DNA from: JADFUS01 sp964368765
GTDB lineage: Bacteria; Bacteroidota; Bacteroidia; Bacteroidales; Rikenellaceae
Direction: 5' to 3'
DNA length: 51,728 nucleotides
Assembly (NCBI GenBank): GCA_964368765.1
Contig: CAYJCU010000004.1
Location: forward strand, 1-51,728
Program-made: the position numbers and the translations under genes
The notes under the pieces: generated by a model
Told to the model about the DNA's origin: nothing
Databases searched by the model: none
What the model saw: the letters and a program-made list of their open reading frames with translations, nothing else
Shown: in pieces, positions 17,387 through 26,264 of the stretch
Layout: each line of letters starts with the position of its first letter
Numbering within the stretch: the stretch's first letter is position 1

Positions 17387-17959
17387 ATGAATATTCTTGA
17401 ATTGGTTCGTGGGTGTCGCTCGGTGCGTCGTTTTGATGAAAGCCGTGCTGTTACACTAGAACAACTTAGATATATGGTTGAGGTGGCACGCCTAACAGCT
17501 TCAACACGTAACAGACAACCACTTAAATATATAACTGTTACCAATCCAGAGCTTTGCGAAAAGCTTCTTGATGCAACGGGATGGGCAAGCTCTTTGGTGG
17601 ATGGTAAACCCACTATGGGAGAGCGTCCAACAGCATATATAGTGATATATAATGATACAGCAATAGCCCCTAACTCATTATGGGATCAGGGTATTGTATC
17701 TTATGCTATGATGATGGCGGCAGCTGAGATGGGGATAGGTGGTACGATATTAGCCACTATATTCCGTGATAAACTGCCTGATTTGGGTGCTACGGAGGCT
17801 CTTGAGCCAGCTCTTATATTGGGATTAGGCTATCCTAACGAAAATATAGCGATAGTTGATGTGGTTGATGATGAGACAAAATATTATCGTGATGAGAACC
17901 GCAACCATTTTGTGCCCAAGCGTATAATGAGTGAGATATTAATTAAAGAAATAGAGTAA
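17387..17959 (+). CDS. Nitroreductase-family FMN oxidoreductase
   Basis: A 190-residue flavoprotein of the nitroreductase fold. RGCRSVRRFDESRAVT near the N-terminus is the FMN-binding RRSxRxF pattern. ASTRNRQPLKYI is the second FMN contact, and GIGGTILATIFRD and LILGLGYPNE are typical of the family. The substrate is unknown. The stop overlaps the start of ung (TAATG), so the two are translationally coupled. Confidence 0.85.
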   Translation: MNILELVRGCRSVRRFDESRAVTLEQLRYMVEVARLTASTRNRQPLKYITVTNPELCEKLLDATGWASSLVDGKPTMGERPTAYIVIYNDTAIAPNSLWDQGIVSYAMMMAAAEMGIGGTILATIFRDKLPDLGATEALEPALILGLGYPNENIAIVDVVDDETKYYRDENRNHFVPKRIMSEILIKEIE

Positions 17960-18621
17960 TGATTCTAGATATTGGGGGCTCATGGGAAGCTGTTATTTCT
18001 GATGAGTTTGAGAAAGAGTATTTTAAAAATCTTACTGCATTTGTAGATAGCGAGTATCAAAATAATTTGGTATATCCTCCTATGAATAAGATATTTAATG
18101 CCTTTAAGCTAACCCCTTTTGAGAGTGTTAAGGTTGTGATTTTAGGGCAAGACCCATATCATGGTGAGGGGCAGGCTAATGGGCTATCTTTCTCGGTTGA
18201 TGAGGGTGTTAAATTTCCGCCATCACTTCGTAATATATTTAAGTCTTTAGATAAAGATTTAGCTATTGATATGCCTATGAGTGGCTCTCTAGAGCGATGG
18301 GCAGAGCAGGGGGTATTGCTTCTTAACGACACACTTACAGTAAGGGCAGCCACGCCATGTTCGCACCAAAAAAAGGGGTGGGAACAATTTACGGATAGCG
18401 TTATTTCTGCTCTCTCTCTGAGGCGTGAGGGTATAGTTTTTATGTTGTGGGGCTCGCATGCACAGAAGAAGGGGGTGACAATCGACTCCTCAAAACATCT
18501 TGTGTTAAAATCGGTGCATCCATCACCACTCTCAGCACGTAGGGGCTTTTTTGATTGCAAACATTTCAGTATATGTAACGATTATCTTGCTGCGAGAGGA
18601 GCAGAGCAAATTTATTGGTAG
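17959..18621 (+). CDS. ung: Uracil-DNA glycosylase
   Basis: Removes uracil from DNA (base-excision repair, family 1). The 220-residue protein carries the catalytic water-activating motif GQDPYHGEGQANGLSFSV with D65, LLLNDTLTV, and the DNA-intercalation loop HPSPLSARRGF. The length is normal. The ATG at 17959 overlaps the stop of the nitroreductase gene. Confidence 0.96.
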   Translation: MILDIGGSWEAVISDEFEKEYFKNLTAFVDSEYQNNLVYPPMNKIFNAFKLTPFESVKVVILGQDPYHGEGQANGLSFSVDEGVKFPPSLRNIFKSLDKDLAIDMPMSGSLERWAEQGVLLLNDTLTVRAATPCSHQKKGWEQFTDSVISALSLRREGIVFMLWGSHAQKKGVTIDSSKHLVLKSVHPSPLSARRGFFDCKHFSICNDYLAARGAEQIYW

Positions 18622-18660
18622 AGAATAGAGGGCAAACGCAAGAAAAGCGTAATTTATAGA

Positions 18661-18714
18661 AAAAATAAACCAGAAATATGGGTGCACCTTAAAAATATTT
18701 CTCGTGCGTTTGCC
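18661..18714 (+). repeat. 54-bp dispersed repeat, copy 1 (upstream of aroF)
   Basis: Identical to 30931-30984 except for four single-base differences; both include GCACCTTAAAAATATTT and CGTGCGTTTGCC. Here the segment GGCAAACGC (18632-18640) upstream is complementary to GCGTTTGCC at its end, so a longer hairpin spanning about 18632-18714 can form. It lies 17 bases before the aroF start. It may be a dispersed structured repeat or a regulatory element. Confidence 0.7.
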
Positions 18715-18731
18715 TTGGTAAAAAAATATAT

Positions 18732-19793
18732 ATGAGCTATAAAGAGAGTACTATTCCAAAAAAAATAGCAGGGCCATGTAGTGCCGAGAGTCGAGAGCAG
18801 ATAATAGCTATTGCTGAAGGGTTAAAGGCAGGTGGGCATACCGATTGTATGCGTGCAGGTGTGTGGAAACCACGTACACGCCCCAATATGTTTGAGGGTG
18901 TGGGAGAGGTTGCCCTTGAGTGGCTGTGTGAGGCTAAAGAGCGTACTGGATTACCTATTATTTGTGAAGTAGCGACGCCCGAACATATAGATAAAGTGTT
19001 AGAGTATGGTTTAGATGGCGTGTGGATAGGGGCACGTACTACTGTTAATCCTTTTTATGTTCAGGATATTGCTGATAGATTATCAGGCACCGATTTAATG
19101 GTTATGGTTAAGAACCCTGTTTCGCCCGATTTGCAGATATGGGCTGGGGCGATAGAGCGTTTTTTAGGGGCTGGGGTAACTAAACTAGCTGCTATTCATC
19201 GTGGCTTTACCTCTACGGGGGGGCTTTTTCGTAATGACCCACGCTGGAGCACCGCTCTTGAATTTCGTTCGCTGTTTCCTGATATACCCATTATTTGCGA
19301 TCCTAGCCATATAGCTGGTAAACGTTCGTTAGTGCCTATTGTGGCGCAAAAGGCTATTGATTTAGATATGTATGGTTTGATGATTGAGGTGCATAATAAT
19401 CCCGATATGGCTCTGAGTGATGCGGCGCAACAGCTAACACCCGAGAGTTATAATGAGATGATGTGTGGGTTATGTGCTAGTAGCGAGATACCCAAAAAAG
19501 GGGAGCAAATGCGTGAACTTGCTATGTTTAGAAGTGAGGTTGATATGATTGATGAAGAGCTAATGAAACTTCTAGCACGCAGAATGAATCTATCAAAAGA
19601 TATAGGGGCCTATAAAAGAGAGAATGGCATAAAGATACTACAACTAAATCGTTGGGAGCAGATGCTTAATAATCGTATAGCCTTAGGAGAGAGTTTAGGG
19701 ATTAGGCCTGAATTGGTAACCAGTATTTTAGAGTTGCTACACAAGGCATCAGTCGAGATCCAGAGTGAAGATAGTAATAAATCTGAGAAATAG
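18732..19793 (+). CDS. Bifunctional DAHP synthase / chorismate mutase
   Basis: The first step of the shikimate pathway (phosphoenolpyruvate plus erythrose 4-phosphate) fused to the chorismate mutase of phenylalanine/tyrosine synthesis. The 353 residues begin with the DAHP synthase I-beta/KDSA-like domain: KIAGPCSAES, MRAGVWKPRTRP, GLDGVWIGARTTVNPF, IICDPSHIAGKR. The AroQ-type mutase follows from about 265 (MFRSEVDMIDEELMKLLARRMNLSKDIGAYKRENG, split here across two helices). A mutase at the C-terminus is usual in Bacteroidota. The 110-base leader contains the 54-bp repeat. Confidence 0.93.
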   Translation: MSYKESTIPKKIAGPCSAESREQIIAIAEGLKAGGHTDCMRAGVWKPRTRPNMFEGVGEVALEWLCEAKERTGLPIICEVATPEHIDKVLEYGLDGVWIGARTTVNPFYVQDIADRLSGTDLMVMVKNPVSPDLQIWAGAIERFLGAGVTKLAAIHRGFTSTGGLFRNDPRWSTALEFRSLFPDIPIICDPSHIAGKRSLVPIVAQKAIDLDMYGLMIEVHNNPDMALSDAAQQLTPESYNEMMCGLCASSEIPKKGEQMRELAMFRSEVDMIDEELMKLLARRMNLSKDIGAYKRENGIKILQLNRWEQMLNNRIALGESLGIRPELVTSILELLHKASVEIQSEDSNKSEK

Positions 19794-19900
19794 CTTGGTT
19801 GATGGCTTTTGGTGTAAGCACTTCATTTTTGCTATATAGGGTTTTCAGTCTACCCCAAAAATAAATTAGGTTCAAATTTTATAATATCGTTTTTTTTTTA

Positions 19901-19908
19901 TAACTTTG
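19901..19908 (+). promoter_or_regulatory. Putative -7 box of ffh
   Basis: TAACTTTG matches TAnnTTTG and ends 33 bases before the ffh ATG. It follows a run of T. No clear TTTG is seen 20 bases upstream. Confidence 0.5.
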
Positions 19909-19941
19909 TGGTTCTGAAAATAAAACAAATATAATTGAGAA

Positions 19942-21288
19942 ATGTTTGAGAATTTAAGTGAAAAGTTAGAAAGGTCGTTTAAACACCTCAAAGGTGAGGG
20001 TAAAATTACCGAATTAAATATCATAGAGACCCTGAAAGATGTGCGTAGGGCTCTTGTAGATGCCGATGTTAATTATAAAGTGGCTAAAAACTTTATAGAT
20101 ACGGTAAAAGATAAGGCGATAGGTCAAGAGGTGCTTCTTAGTGTTAAGCCTGCTGAGCAGATTGTTAAGATAGTACGTGATGAGTTATCTATACTTATGG
20201 GTGGAGAGGCTGTTGATATTGATATGTCGGGTACTCCTAATATCATCTTAATAGCTGGTTTACAAGGTTCTGGTAAGACAACATTTACTGGTAAGCTATC
20301 AAATATGCTTAAAACCAAGCGAGGTAAAAAACCGCTTGTGGTGGCTTGTGATGTCTACCGCCCTGCTGCTATTGAACAGCTGCGTGTATTGGCAGAGCAG
20401 ATAGGTGTTGATATATATACTGAGACAGGAAATAATAATCCTGTTGAGATAGCCCTTAATGCTATTAAGCATGCTAAATCAGGTGGTTACACAACTGTTA
20501 TTGTGGATACGGCAGGTCGTCTGGCTATTGATGAGGCGATGATGAAGGAGATAGCTGCTATTAAAAATGCTATCAACCCTAATGAGACACTCTTTGTTGT
20601 TGATGCTATGACAGGTCAGGATGCTGTTAATACAGCTACTGAATTTAATAAGGTTATTGATTTTGATGGTGTTGTTCTAACTAAGTTAGATGGTGATACA
20701 CGTGGTGGTGCCGCTATATCAATACGTTCTGTGGTAGATAAGCCACTTAAATTTGTAAGTAGTGGTGAGAAGATGGAGACGCTTGATACGTTCCATCCTC
20801 AACGTATGGCCGATAGGATATTAGGCATGGGTGATATTGTCTCTCTTGTTGAGCGTGCTCAAGAGCAGTTTGATGAGGAAGAGGCTAAGCGTATGGAGAA
20901 AAAACTACGTAAAAACACCTTTGGTTTAGATGATTTCTTATCGCAGATACACCAAATCAAGAGAATGGGTAACTTTAAAGATTTAGCTGGTATGATACCA
21001 GGTCTTGGTAAGGTGGTTAAAGATATGGATCTTAGTAATGATGTGTTTAAAGGCACGGAGGCTATCATATACTCAATGACTAAGGCTGAGAGAGAGAACC
21101 CAACAATAATTAATGCGCAGCGTCGTGCACGTATCGCTAAAGGCTCGGGTACAACAGAGCAAGATGTTACAAAACTACTTAAGCAGTTTGAGCAGACAAA
21201 AAAGATGATGCAAACAGTTATGGGTGGCGGAGCAAAAGGAATGATGCGTGGTGCTATGGGTAACGCTATGCGCAAAAAACGTAGGTAA
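19942..21288 (+). CDS. ffh: Signal recognition particle protein Ffh
   Basis: A GTPase that binds signal sequences and SRP RNA to target membrane proteins to FtsY/SecYEG. The 448 residues comprise the N domain (about 1-90) and the G domain with P-loop GLQGSGKTTFTGKL, DVYRPAAIEQL, DTAGRL and TKLDGDTRGGAA. The methionine-rich M domain (from about 325) ends MMRGAMGNAMRKKRR. The length is normal. It is transcribed alone from its own promoter, and the spacer downstream is rich in hairpins. Confidence 0.97.
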   Translation: MFENLSEKLERSFKHLKGEGKITELNIIETLKDVRRALVDADVNYKVAKNFIDTVKDKAIGQEVLLSVKPAEQIVKIVRDELSILMGGEAVDIDMSGTPNIILIAGLQGSGKTTFTGKLSNMLKTKRGKKPLVVACDVYRPAAIEQLRVLAEQIGVDIYTETGNNNPVEIALNAIKHAKSGGYTTVIVDTAGRLAIDEAMMKEIAAIKNAINPNETLFVVDAMTGQDAVNTATEFNKVIDFDGVVLTKLDGDTRGGAAISIRSVVDKPLKFVSSGEKMETLDTFHPQRMADRILGMGDIVSLVERAQEQFDEEEAKRMEKKLRKNTFGLDDFLSQIHQIKRMGNFKDLAGMIPGLGKVVKDMDLSNDVFKGTEAIIYSMTKAERENPTIINAQRRARIAKGSGTTEQDVTKLLKQFEQTKKMMQTVMGGGAKGMMRGAMGNAMRKKRR

Positions 21289-21377
21289 GTACTATTGGTG
21301 CCTTGAGAAAAGAGGGTTAAGATAGTCTATCGGAGCTCTATATGGTAGTGATACAAAAAACAATAATAACAAAATAA

Positions 21378-21575
21378 CGATTCTAGCGAATCGTGCGTCC
21401 ACCGGAGATATTATCACTCCGTTACTCTACGTAATAATATCTCTTTTTAGCGGTGGCGGACGCTGCTATGTACAAAAAATAAAAACATTTTCGCCTCACG
21501 CCGGCGGGCGGTCTTCCAGACCGGTGGTTTTAGCCGAAACAGGGCGATTCACAAAACAGAGTTTCGTGAATCGCC
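21378..21575 (+). ncRNA. Candidate structured RNA or repeat between ffh and folD
   Basis: Four stems follow each other. 21378-21393 is a 6-bp stem, CGATTC-TAGC-GAATCG. 21395-21463 is a 69-base hairpin: GCGTCC pairs with GGACGC, ACCG with CGGT, and AGATATTAT with ATAATATCT. Around 21510-21524 CGGTCT-TCC-AGACCG pairs. 21543-21575 is GGCGATTCAC / GTGAATCGCC, with a further AAAC / GTTT inside. No known RNA family is recognised, and it does not show the SRP RNA GGAA-loop signature. The strand is not determined; the last stem could end transcription from ffh. Confidence 0.45.
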
Positions 21576-21601
21576 TCGTTTATTTGTATATAGAAAAATT
21601 T

Positions 21602-21633
21602 TTTGTGTAATTAGAATTTAATTATTATCTTTG
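21602..21633 (+). promoter_or_regulatory. Putative promoter of the folD-ispH operon
   Basis: TTTG (21602-21605) and TATCTTTG (21626-21633) are separated by exactly 20 bases, the same geometry as the korA promoter. The -7 box ends 28 bases before the folD ATG. Confidence 0.65.
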
Positions 21634-21661
21634 TTCGAATGTTGAATTAATCAATAATATT

Positions 21662-22540
21662 ATGGAATTATTAAGTGGAAAAATTGTTGCAGACAGTGCT
21701 AAGGCTACTATGAAAGCTGAAATTGAGGCATTAGTTGCAGCTGGACATAAGCGTCCTTGTTTATCAGCTATTCTTGTTGGTAATGACGGAGCAAGTATGA
21801 CATACGTAGGACACAAAGAGAAGTGTTGTGCTGAATTGGGTATGGATTCACGTATCTATCGTTATGAGGATACAATAACTGAAGAGGAGCTTTTAGCTGC
21901 TATTGATGGTATTAATAATGACGATAATGTGGATGGATTAATTGTGCAGTTACCTCTTCCTAAACATATTGATGAGTCTAGAGTTATTCGTGCTATTAGC
22001 CCGATGAAAGATGTGGATGGTTTCCACCTTGAGAATGTGGGTAAGATGATTATTGGTCTTGATAGCTATCTACCTGCTACACCTGCTGGTATATTAGAGA
22101 TAATGAGATATTATAACATCGAAACATCAGGTAAGAATTGCGTTGTTATTGGTAGAAGTAATATCGTAGGTAGACCTATGGCTAACCTATTATCGCAAAA
22201 GGGTGACCCTGGCGATTGTACAGTTACCATGTGTCATTCACGCACTAAAAACCTTGCAGAGTTTACTCGTAATGCCGATATTATTATCGTTGCAATAGGC
22301 TCGCAAGAGTTCCTAACTGCTGATATGGTTAGTGAAGGGGCAGTGGTTATAGATGTAGGAATACACCGCATTGAGGATGCAACACGTAAGAGTGGTTTTA
22401 GATTGGTTGGTGATGTGAAATTTGATGAGGTGGCTCCTAAATGTAGTTATATCACGCCTGTTCCTGGTGGTGTAGGTGTTATGACAATCATATCGCTGAT
22501 GCAGAATACCATTAAGGCGGCTAAATCTAAGGTTAAGTAG
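21662..22540 (+). CDS. folD: Bifunctional methylene-THF dehydrogenase / cyclohydrolase FolD
   Basis: Interconverts 5,10-methylene- and 10-formyl-tetrahydrofolate. The 292-residue protein shows VGNDGASMTYVGHKEKCC with the catalytic Tyr-x3-Lys (YVGHK), then VDGLIVQLPLPKHI and MKDVDGFHLENVG. The NADP-binding part reads VIGRSNIVGRPMANLL, and the C-terminus PVPGGVGVMTI. The length is normal. ispH follows after 37 bases. Confidence 0.96.
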   Translation: MELLSGKIVADSAKATMKAEIEALVAAGHKRPCLSAILVGNDGASMTYVGHKEKCCAELGMDSRIYRYEDTITEEELLAAIDGINNDDNVDGLIVQLPLPKHIDESRVIRAISPMKDVDGFHLENVGKMIIGLDSYLPATPAGILEIMRYYNIETSGKNCVVIGRSNIVGRPMANLLSQKGDPGDCTVTMCHSRTKNLAEFTRNADIIIVAIGSQEFLTADMVSEGAVVIDVGIHRIEDATRKSGFRLVGDVKFDEVAPKCSYITPVPGGVGVMTIISLMQNTIKAAKSKVK

Positions 22541-22577
22541 TTTCAGAATAAAGCGGTTAAATTGTTTTGTTGATATT

Positions 22578-23438
22578 ATGAAGATAGTTATTGATGATAA
22601 CTCAGGATTTTGCTTTGGGGTGGTTAGAGCTATCACACGAGCAGAGAGAGAGTTGAGCGAGAAGGGTTATGTGAACTCTCTTGGTGATATTGTGCATAAT
22701 GAGATGGAGGTTAATCGCCTACGTGACATGGGGTTGCAATGCATTACTATTGATAAACTATCTGAAGTACGAGGTAATACTATCTTTATTAGAGCACACG
22801 GAGAGCCTCCTTGTGTTTATGATAAGATTCGAAATTCGGGTTTTAATATTGTTGATGCTACATGCCCCGTTGTTGCTAAGTTGCAAAATCAGGTTCGTGA
22901 GGCCTATAATATGATGCAAGAGGTAGATGGGCAGGTTTTGATACTAGGTAAGAGGGGGCATGCTGAGGTAGTTGGTTTGGCTGGTCAGATAGATAACAAA
23001 TGTATCATTGTGCAGAGTGAAGAGGAGTTAATAGAGTCGGTAGATTTTAGTAGGCCTATATTTTTCCTTTCGCAAACAACGCAACCGCTTACCCTTTTCA
23101 ACAGAATGAGATCTATAATTGAAGAGAGGGGACAAAACATAACAATACACGATACGATATGTAGAAATGTATCTAATAGAGAGCCTCTATTGCGTGAATT
23201 TGCGCCGCGTTTTGATTTGGTGCTCTTTGTTGCGGGGAGCGAGAGCTCTAACGGAGAGGTGCTTTATCAGGTTTGTAAGAGTGTAAATAGTAATAGTTAT
23301 AAAATAGAGCGTGGCGAAGATGTTGATGCTTCGTTATTAGAGGGGGTTAATAGTGTTGGTATTTGTGGTGCCACTTCAACACCTAGATGGTTAATGCAGC
23401 AGGTGGTAGATTATATTAGCAAAATAGCAGAGAGATAG
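22578..23438 (+). CDS. ispH: 4-hydroxy-3-methylbut-2-enyl diphosphate reductase
   Basis: The last step of the non-mevalonate isoprenoid pathway, an Fe-S enzyme yielding IPP and DMAPP. The 286 residues carry the three cluster cysteines in GFCFGVVRA, DATCPVV and DTICRNVSNRE. They also carry the substrate-binding motifs FIRAHGEP, GKRGHAEVVG, SQTT and GSESSNGEVL. The glycosyltransferase gene starts 7 bases downstream. Confidence 0.95.
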   Translation: MKIVIDDNSGFCFGVVRAITRAERELSEKGYVNSLGDIVHNEMEVNRLRDMGLQCITIDKLSEVRGNTIFIRAHGEPPCVYDKIRNSGFNIVDATCPVVAKLQNQVREAYNMMQEVDGQVLILGKRGHAEVVGLAGQIDNKCIIVQSEEELIESVDFSRPIFFLSQTTQPLTLFNRMRSIIEERGQNITIHDTICRNVSNREPLLREFAPRFDLVLFVAGSESSNGEVLYQVCKSVNSNSYKIERGEDVDASLLEGVNSVGICGATSTPRWLMQQVVDYISKIAER

Positions 23439-23445
23439 AGGGGAT

Positions 23446-24204
23446 ATGAGTTTACCAAAAATTTCGATAATAACGGTTGTATATAATGCTGCTGAGGCGT
23501 TGGCTAAGACTATAGATAGTGTTAGAGAGTTGAAGTACCCTAATATAGAGTATGTTATTGTTGATGGGGGCTCTAAAGATGGCACGAAAAAAGTTATAGA
23601 AGAGAATTATCTAGATATAACGCAGTGGATAAGCGAACCAGACAAAGGAATATACGACGCTATGAATAAAGGTATGGCTCTTGCTACGGGAGATTATATA
23701 TGGTTTCTTAATGCAGGGGATATAGCTTTTGATGAGTATGTGCTTGACACTATTTTTCTAGGTAGTGAGAAATTTTTTGATTTATACTACGGTGATACTC
23801 TTGTTGTTTCGCAAGAGGGAGGTATTTTGGGTTTGAGGAGCAAAAAACCACCTAAAATGTTACGTTGGAAGAGTTTTAGACGAGGGATGACAGTGTGTCA
23901 TCAATCAATAATAGTGAGGCGTAGTGTTGTGCCGAAATATAACTTGAAATATAGATACTCTTCAGATGTAGATTGGGTGATAAATACACTTAAAGGGGGT
24001 ATAACAGTGAGTAATACCCACTCTATTATATCAGTTTTTGAGGATGGTGGTGCTACCACAACAAACAGATGGAAATCACTCAAAGAGAGGTGGGTTGTTA
24101 TGAGAACGCATTATGGGTTATTCTCTACAATACTCTCTCACTTAGCTTTTTGTCTGAATATTTTTAAGAAGAGGTATAGGGTTTATAATAATCGATTAAA
24201 ATAA
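23446..24204 (+). CDS. Family 2 glycosyltransferase
   Basis: A 252-residue GT-A enzyme beginning with PKISIITVVYNAAEALAKTI. Nucleotide-sugar contacts follow in IVDGGSKDGT, and SEPDKGIYDAMNKGMALATG and WFLNAGD are typical of WcaA-type transferases. There is no membrane segment apart from a mildly hydrophobic C-terminal patch. It probably adds a sugar to a surface glycan. The donor and acceptor are unknown. It lies between ispH and an AI-2E family permease, not inside a polysaccharide cluster. Confidence 0.88.
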   Translation: MSLPKISIITVVYNAAEALAKTIDSVRELKYPNIEYVIVDGGSKDGTKKVIEENYLDITQWISEPDKGIYDAMNKGMALATGDYIWFLNAGDIAFDEYVLDTIFLGSEKFFDLYYGDTLVVSQEGGILGLRSKKPPKMLRWKSFRRGMTVCHQSIIVRRSVVPKYNLKYRYSSDVDWVINTLKGGITVSNTHSIISVFEDGGATTTNRWKSLKERWVVMRTHYGLFSTILSHLAFCLNIFKKRYRVYNNRLK

Positions 24205-24210
24205 AATATT

Positions 24211-25269
24211 ATGTTTTCAGGAAATAAACCATACGACCTAGATAGGATAACACGTCTAGTGATAGGGGCTATAGTTGCTATAATTGCGCTCTATCTCATA
24301 CTATATGTTCGCTCAGCACTTGTTCCTTTTTTTGTTGCGTGGTTCATTGCCTATCTTATTAATCCTATTGTGTTATTTGTTCAAAAGACAACACGAATTA
24401 AATCTAAGATAGTATCTGTTTTGATTGTTGTTATATCTATAAGTGCAGCTCTTTTTGCACTATGTTGGACATTTATTCCAGTTATCATTGAGGAGACAAC
24501 AAGAGTTATAATGCTTATTAATAAGAGTTCGCTACCAGCATATATAAAAGATTATATAAGCAATATAGAGCTAACATCTGATATGGCTAGTAAGGGGTGG
24601 AGCTTTGCTAAAGATATAATATCAACATCAATGGGGGCTGTCTATGCTACACTTACTGTTTTTGCAACCTTTGTTTATCTCATCTTCTTGTCAAACGATT
24701 TCGAGACACTATCTGAGGGTGCTCGCTTGTTAGTTCCCGTTAAGTATCGTGAGAGGACAGATATGGTTCTTGATGATGTGAAAGAGGGTATGAATCGCTA
24801 TTTCCGTGGGCAATCGCTTGTGGCACTCTGTGTGGGTGTACTCTTAGCTATTGGCTTTAGTCTTATATCACTGCCATTGGGTCTAGTGTTGGGACTATTT
24901 ATCGGATTACTCAATATGGTACCCTATCTTCAGGTGGTTGGACTTATCCCAATGGCCATGGTTTCGTTGCTTAAGAGTAGTGGTGGTGATGATAGTTTCT
25001 TATTGGTTTTTGGTATGGCACTAGGGGTTTTAATAGTTGTTCAGATTATACAAGATATGTTTTTAGTGCCTAAAATTATGGGTAAAATCACAGGTCTTAA
25101 CCCAGCTATAATACTCTTATCGCTATCAATATGGGGTATGTTGTTGGGTATTATCGGAATGATTATAGCTCTTCCGCTTACAACTATACTTCTTTCATAC
25201 TATAAACGATTTATTGTTAATGAGAAGAGTTCGTTGATAATAATGGATGACAATGAGACAAAAGTGTAA
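24211..25269 (+). CDS. AI-2E/PerM family membrane transporter
   Basis: A 352-residue inner-membrane protein with about eight helices: one pair near the N-terminus (about 12-50), one near 60-85, and a cluster from about 145 to 335. Family signs are FVAWFIAYLINPIV, YFRGQSLVALCVGVLLAIGFSL, LGLFIGLLNMVPYLQVVG and VPKIMGKITGLNPAIILLSL. Members export autoinducer-2 or act as Na+/H+ antiporters; the substrate is not predictable here. Confidence 0.85.
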   Translation: MFSGNKPYDLDRITRLVIGAIVAIIALYLILYVRSALVPFFVAWFIAYLINPIVLFVQKTTRIKSKIVSVLIVVISISAALFALCWTFIPVIIEETTRVIMLINKSSLPAYIKDYISNIELTSDMASKGWSFAKDIISTSMGAVYATLTVFATFVYLIFLSNDFETLSEGARLLVPVKYRERTDMVLDDVKEGMNRYFRGQSLVALCVGVLLAIGFSLISLPLGLVLGLFIGLLNMVPYLQVVGLIPMAMVSLLKSSGGDDSFLLVFGMALGVLIVVQIIQDMFLVPKIMGKITGLNPAIILLSLSIWGMLLGIIGMIIALPLTTILLSYYKRFIVNEKSSLIIMDDNETKV

Positions 25270-25313
25270 GAAACTGTTTCTAATAAACAATATAGGATTT
25301 AAACTTATAATAA

Positions 25314-26264
25314 ATGGATATATCATTAGTAATACCAGCATATAATGAAGAGGAGTCTATCGCTCCATTAGTAGAGTGGATAGAGCGTGTTATGAGAGAG
25401 AATAACTTTATTTATGAGGTTCTCTTTATTAACGATGGCAGTAGTGATCTTACGTGGAGTGAGATAAGAAAGTGTAGAGATAAAAACCCAAGTATCAAAG
25501 GAGTTAGCTTTTCTCGTAACTATGGCAAGGCGGCAGCTCTTTATGTAGGGTTTGAGAGGGCGCAAGGCGATGTGGTGATAACTATGGATGCCGATATGCA
25601 AGACTCTCCAGATGAGATTCCTGAGCTATATCGTATGATAATAGAGGAGAAAAATGATATAGTGTCGGGGTGGAAACGTCGTCGTCACGACCCAATAGGT
25701 AAGACTCTTCCTAGTAAATTCTTTAATTTTACTGCTCGTGTGGTGTCGGGTATCAAGCTACACGATTTTAATTGTGGGCTTAAGGCATATCGCAGATGTG
25801 TTGTTAAGAGTATAGAGGTGTATGGAGAGATGCACCGATATATTCCGATTTTGGCTAAGAGGGCAGGATTTAAAAAAATCACAGAGAAGGTTGTTGAGCA
25901 TCGTGCTAGACAGTTCGGGGTCTCTAAATATGGTATTGAGAGGATGATAAAAGGTTATCTTGACCTGCTCTCAATAATGTTTATGACAAGATTTGGTAAG
26001 AGTCCTATGTATCTGTTTGGTAGCTTGGGAACACTTATGTTTTTAGTTGGCGGTGCTATTGTTATATGGTTGATTTATGAGAAGCTCTCTCTTCTTGCAG
26101 AGGGTGTTGTTCCACGTGGAATTACAGATCAACCTCTATTTTTTATTGCACTAGTAGCTGTTGTGATAGGTTCGCAACTATTCCTTTCAGGATTTTTAGG
26201 AGAGATGATTAATCGTAACTCATCATCTCGTAATAACTACATGAGTGATGAAATCTTTGAGTAA
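25314..26264 (+). CDS. DPM1/GtrB-like family 2 glycosyltransferase, membrane-anchored
   Basis: A 316-residue protein with a GT2 catalytic domain (about 1-230): DISLVIPAYNEEESIAPLVEW, then INDGSSDLTW, GVSFSRNYGKAAALYVGF and the metal motif MDADMQDSPDEIP. Two C-terminal membrane helices follow (about 236-260 and 270-297). This is the layout of polyprenyl-phosphate glycosyltransferases such as GtrB or ArnC, which load a sugar onto undecaprenyl phosphate. The final codons overlap the next gene. Confidence 0.88.
   Translation: MDISLVIPAYNEEESIAPLVEWIERVMRENNFIYEVLFINDGSSDLTWSEIRKCRDKNPSIKGVSFSRNYGKAAALYVGFERAQGDVVITMDADMQDSPDEIPELYRMIIEEKNDIVSGWKRRRHDPIGKTLPSKFFNFTARVVSGIKLHDFNCGLKAYRRCVVKSIEVYGEMHRYIPILAKRAGFKKITEKVVEHRARQFGVSKYGIERMIKGYLDLLSIMFMTRFGKSPMYLFGSLGTLMFLVGGAIVIWLIYEKLSLLAEGVVPRGITDQPLFFIALVAVVIGSQLFLSGFLGEMINRNSSSRNNYMSDEIFE

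Larger units (their letters stand above)
21289..21661. other. Gene-free ffh-folD spacer
   Basis: This 373-base spacer has no credible ORF. It holds a cluster of nested hairpins (21378-21575, listed separately) and the folD promoter at 21602-21633. The hairpin part is clearly richer in G and C than the neighbouring spacers. Confidence 0.6.

Noticed and set aside
20859..21275. Minus-strand ORF of 138 codons inside ffh
   Set aside because: It is antisense to the M domain of Ffh, with no homology pattern.
21378..21575. SRP RNA (ffs) gene next to ffh
   Set aside because: The conserved SRP RNA core with its GGAA tetraloop and neighbouring internal loop could not be found on either strand; only unrelated stems are present.
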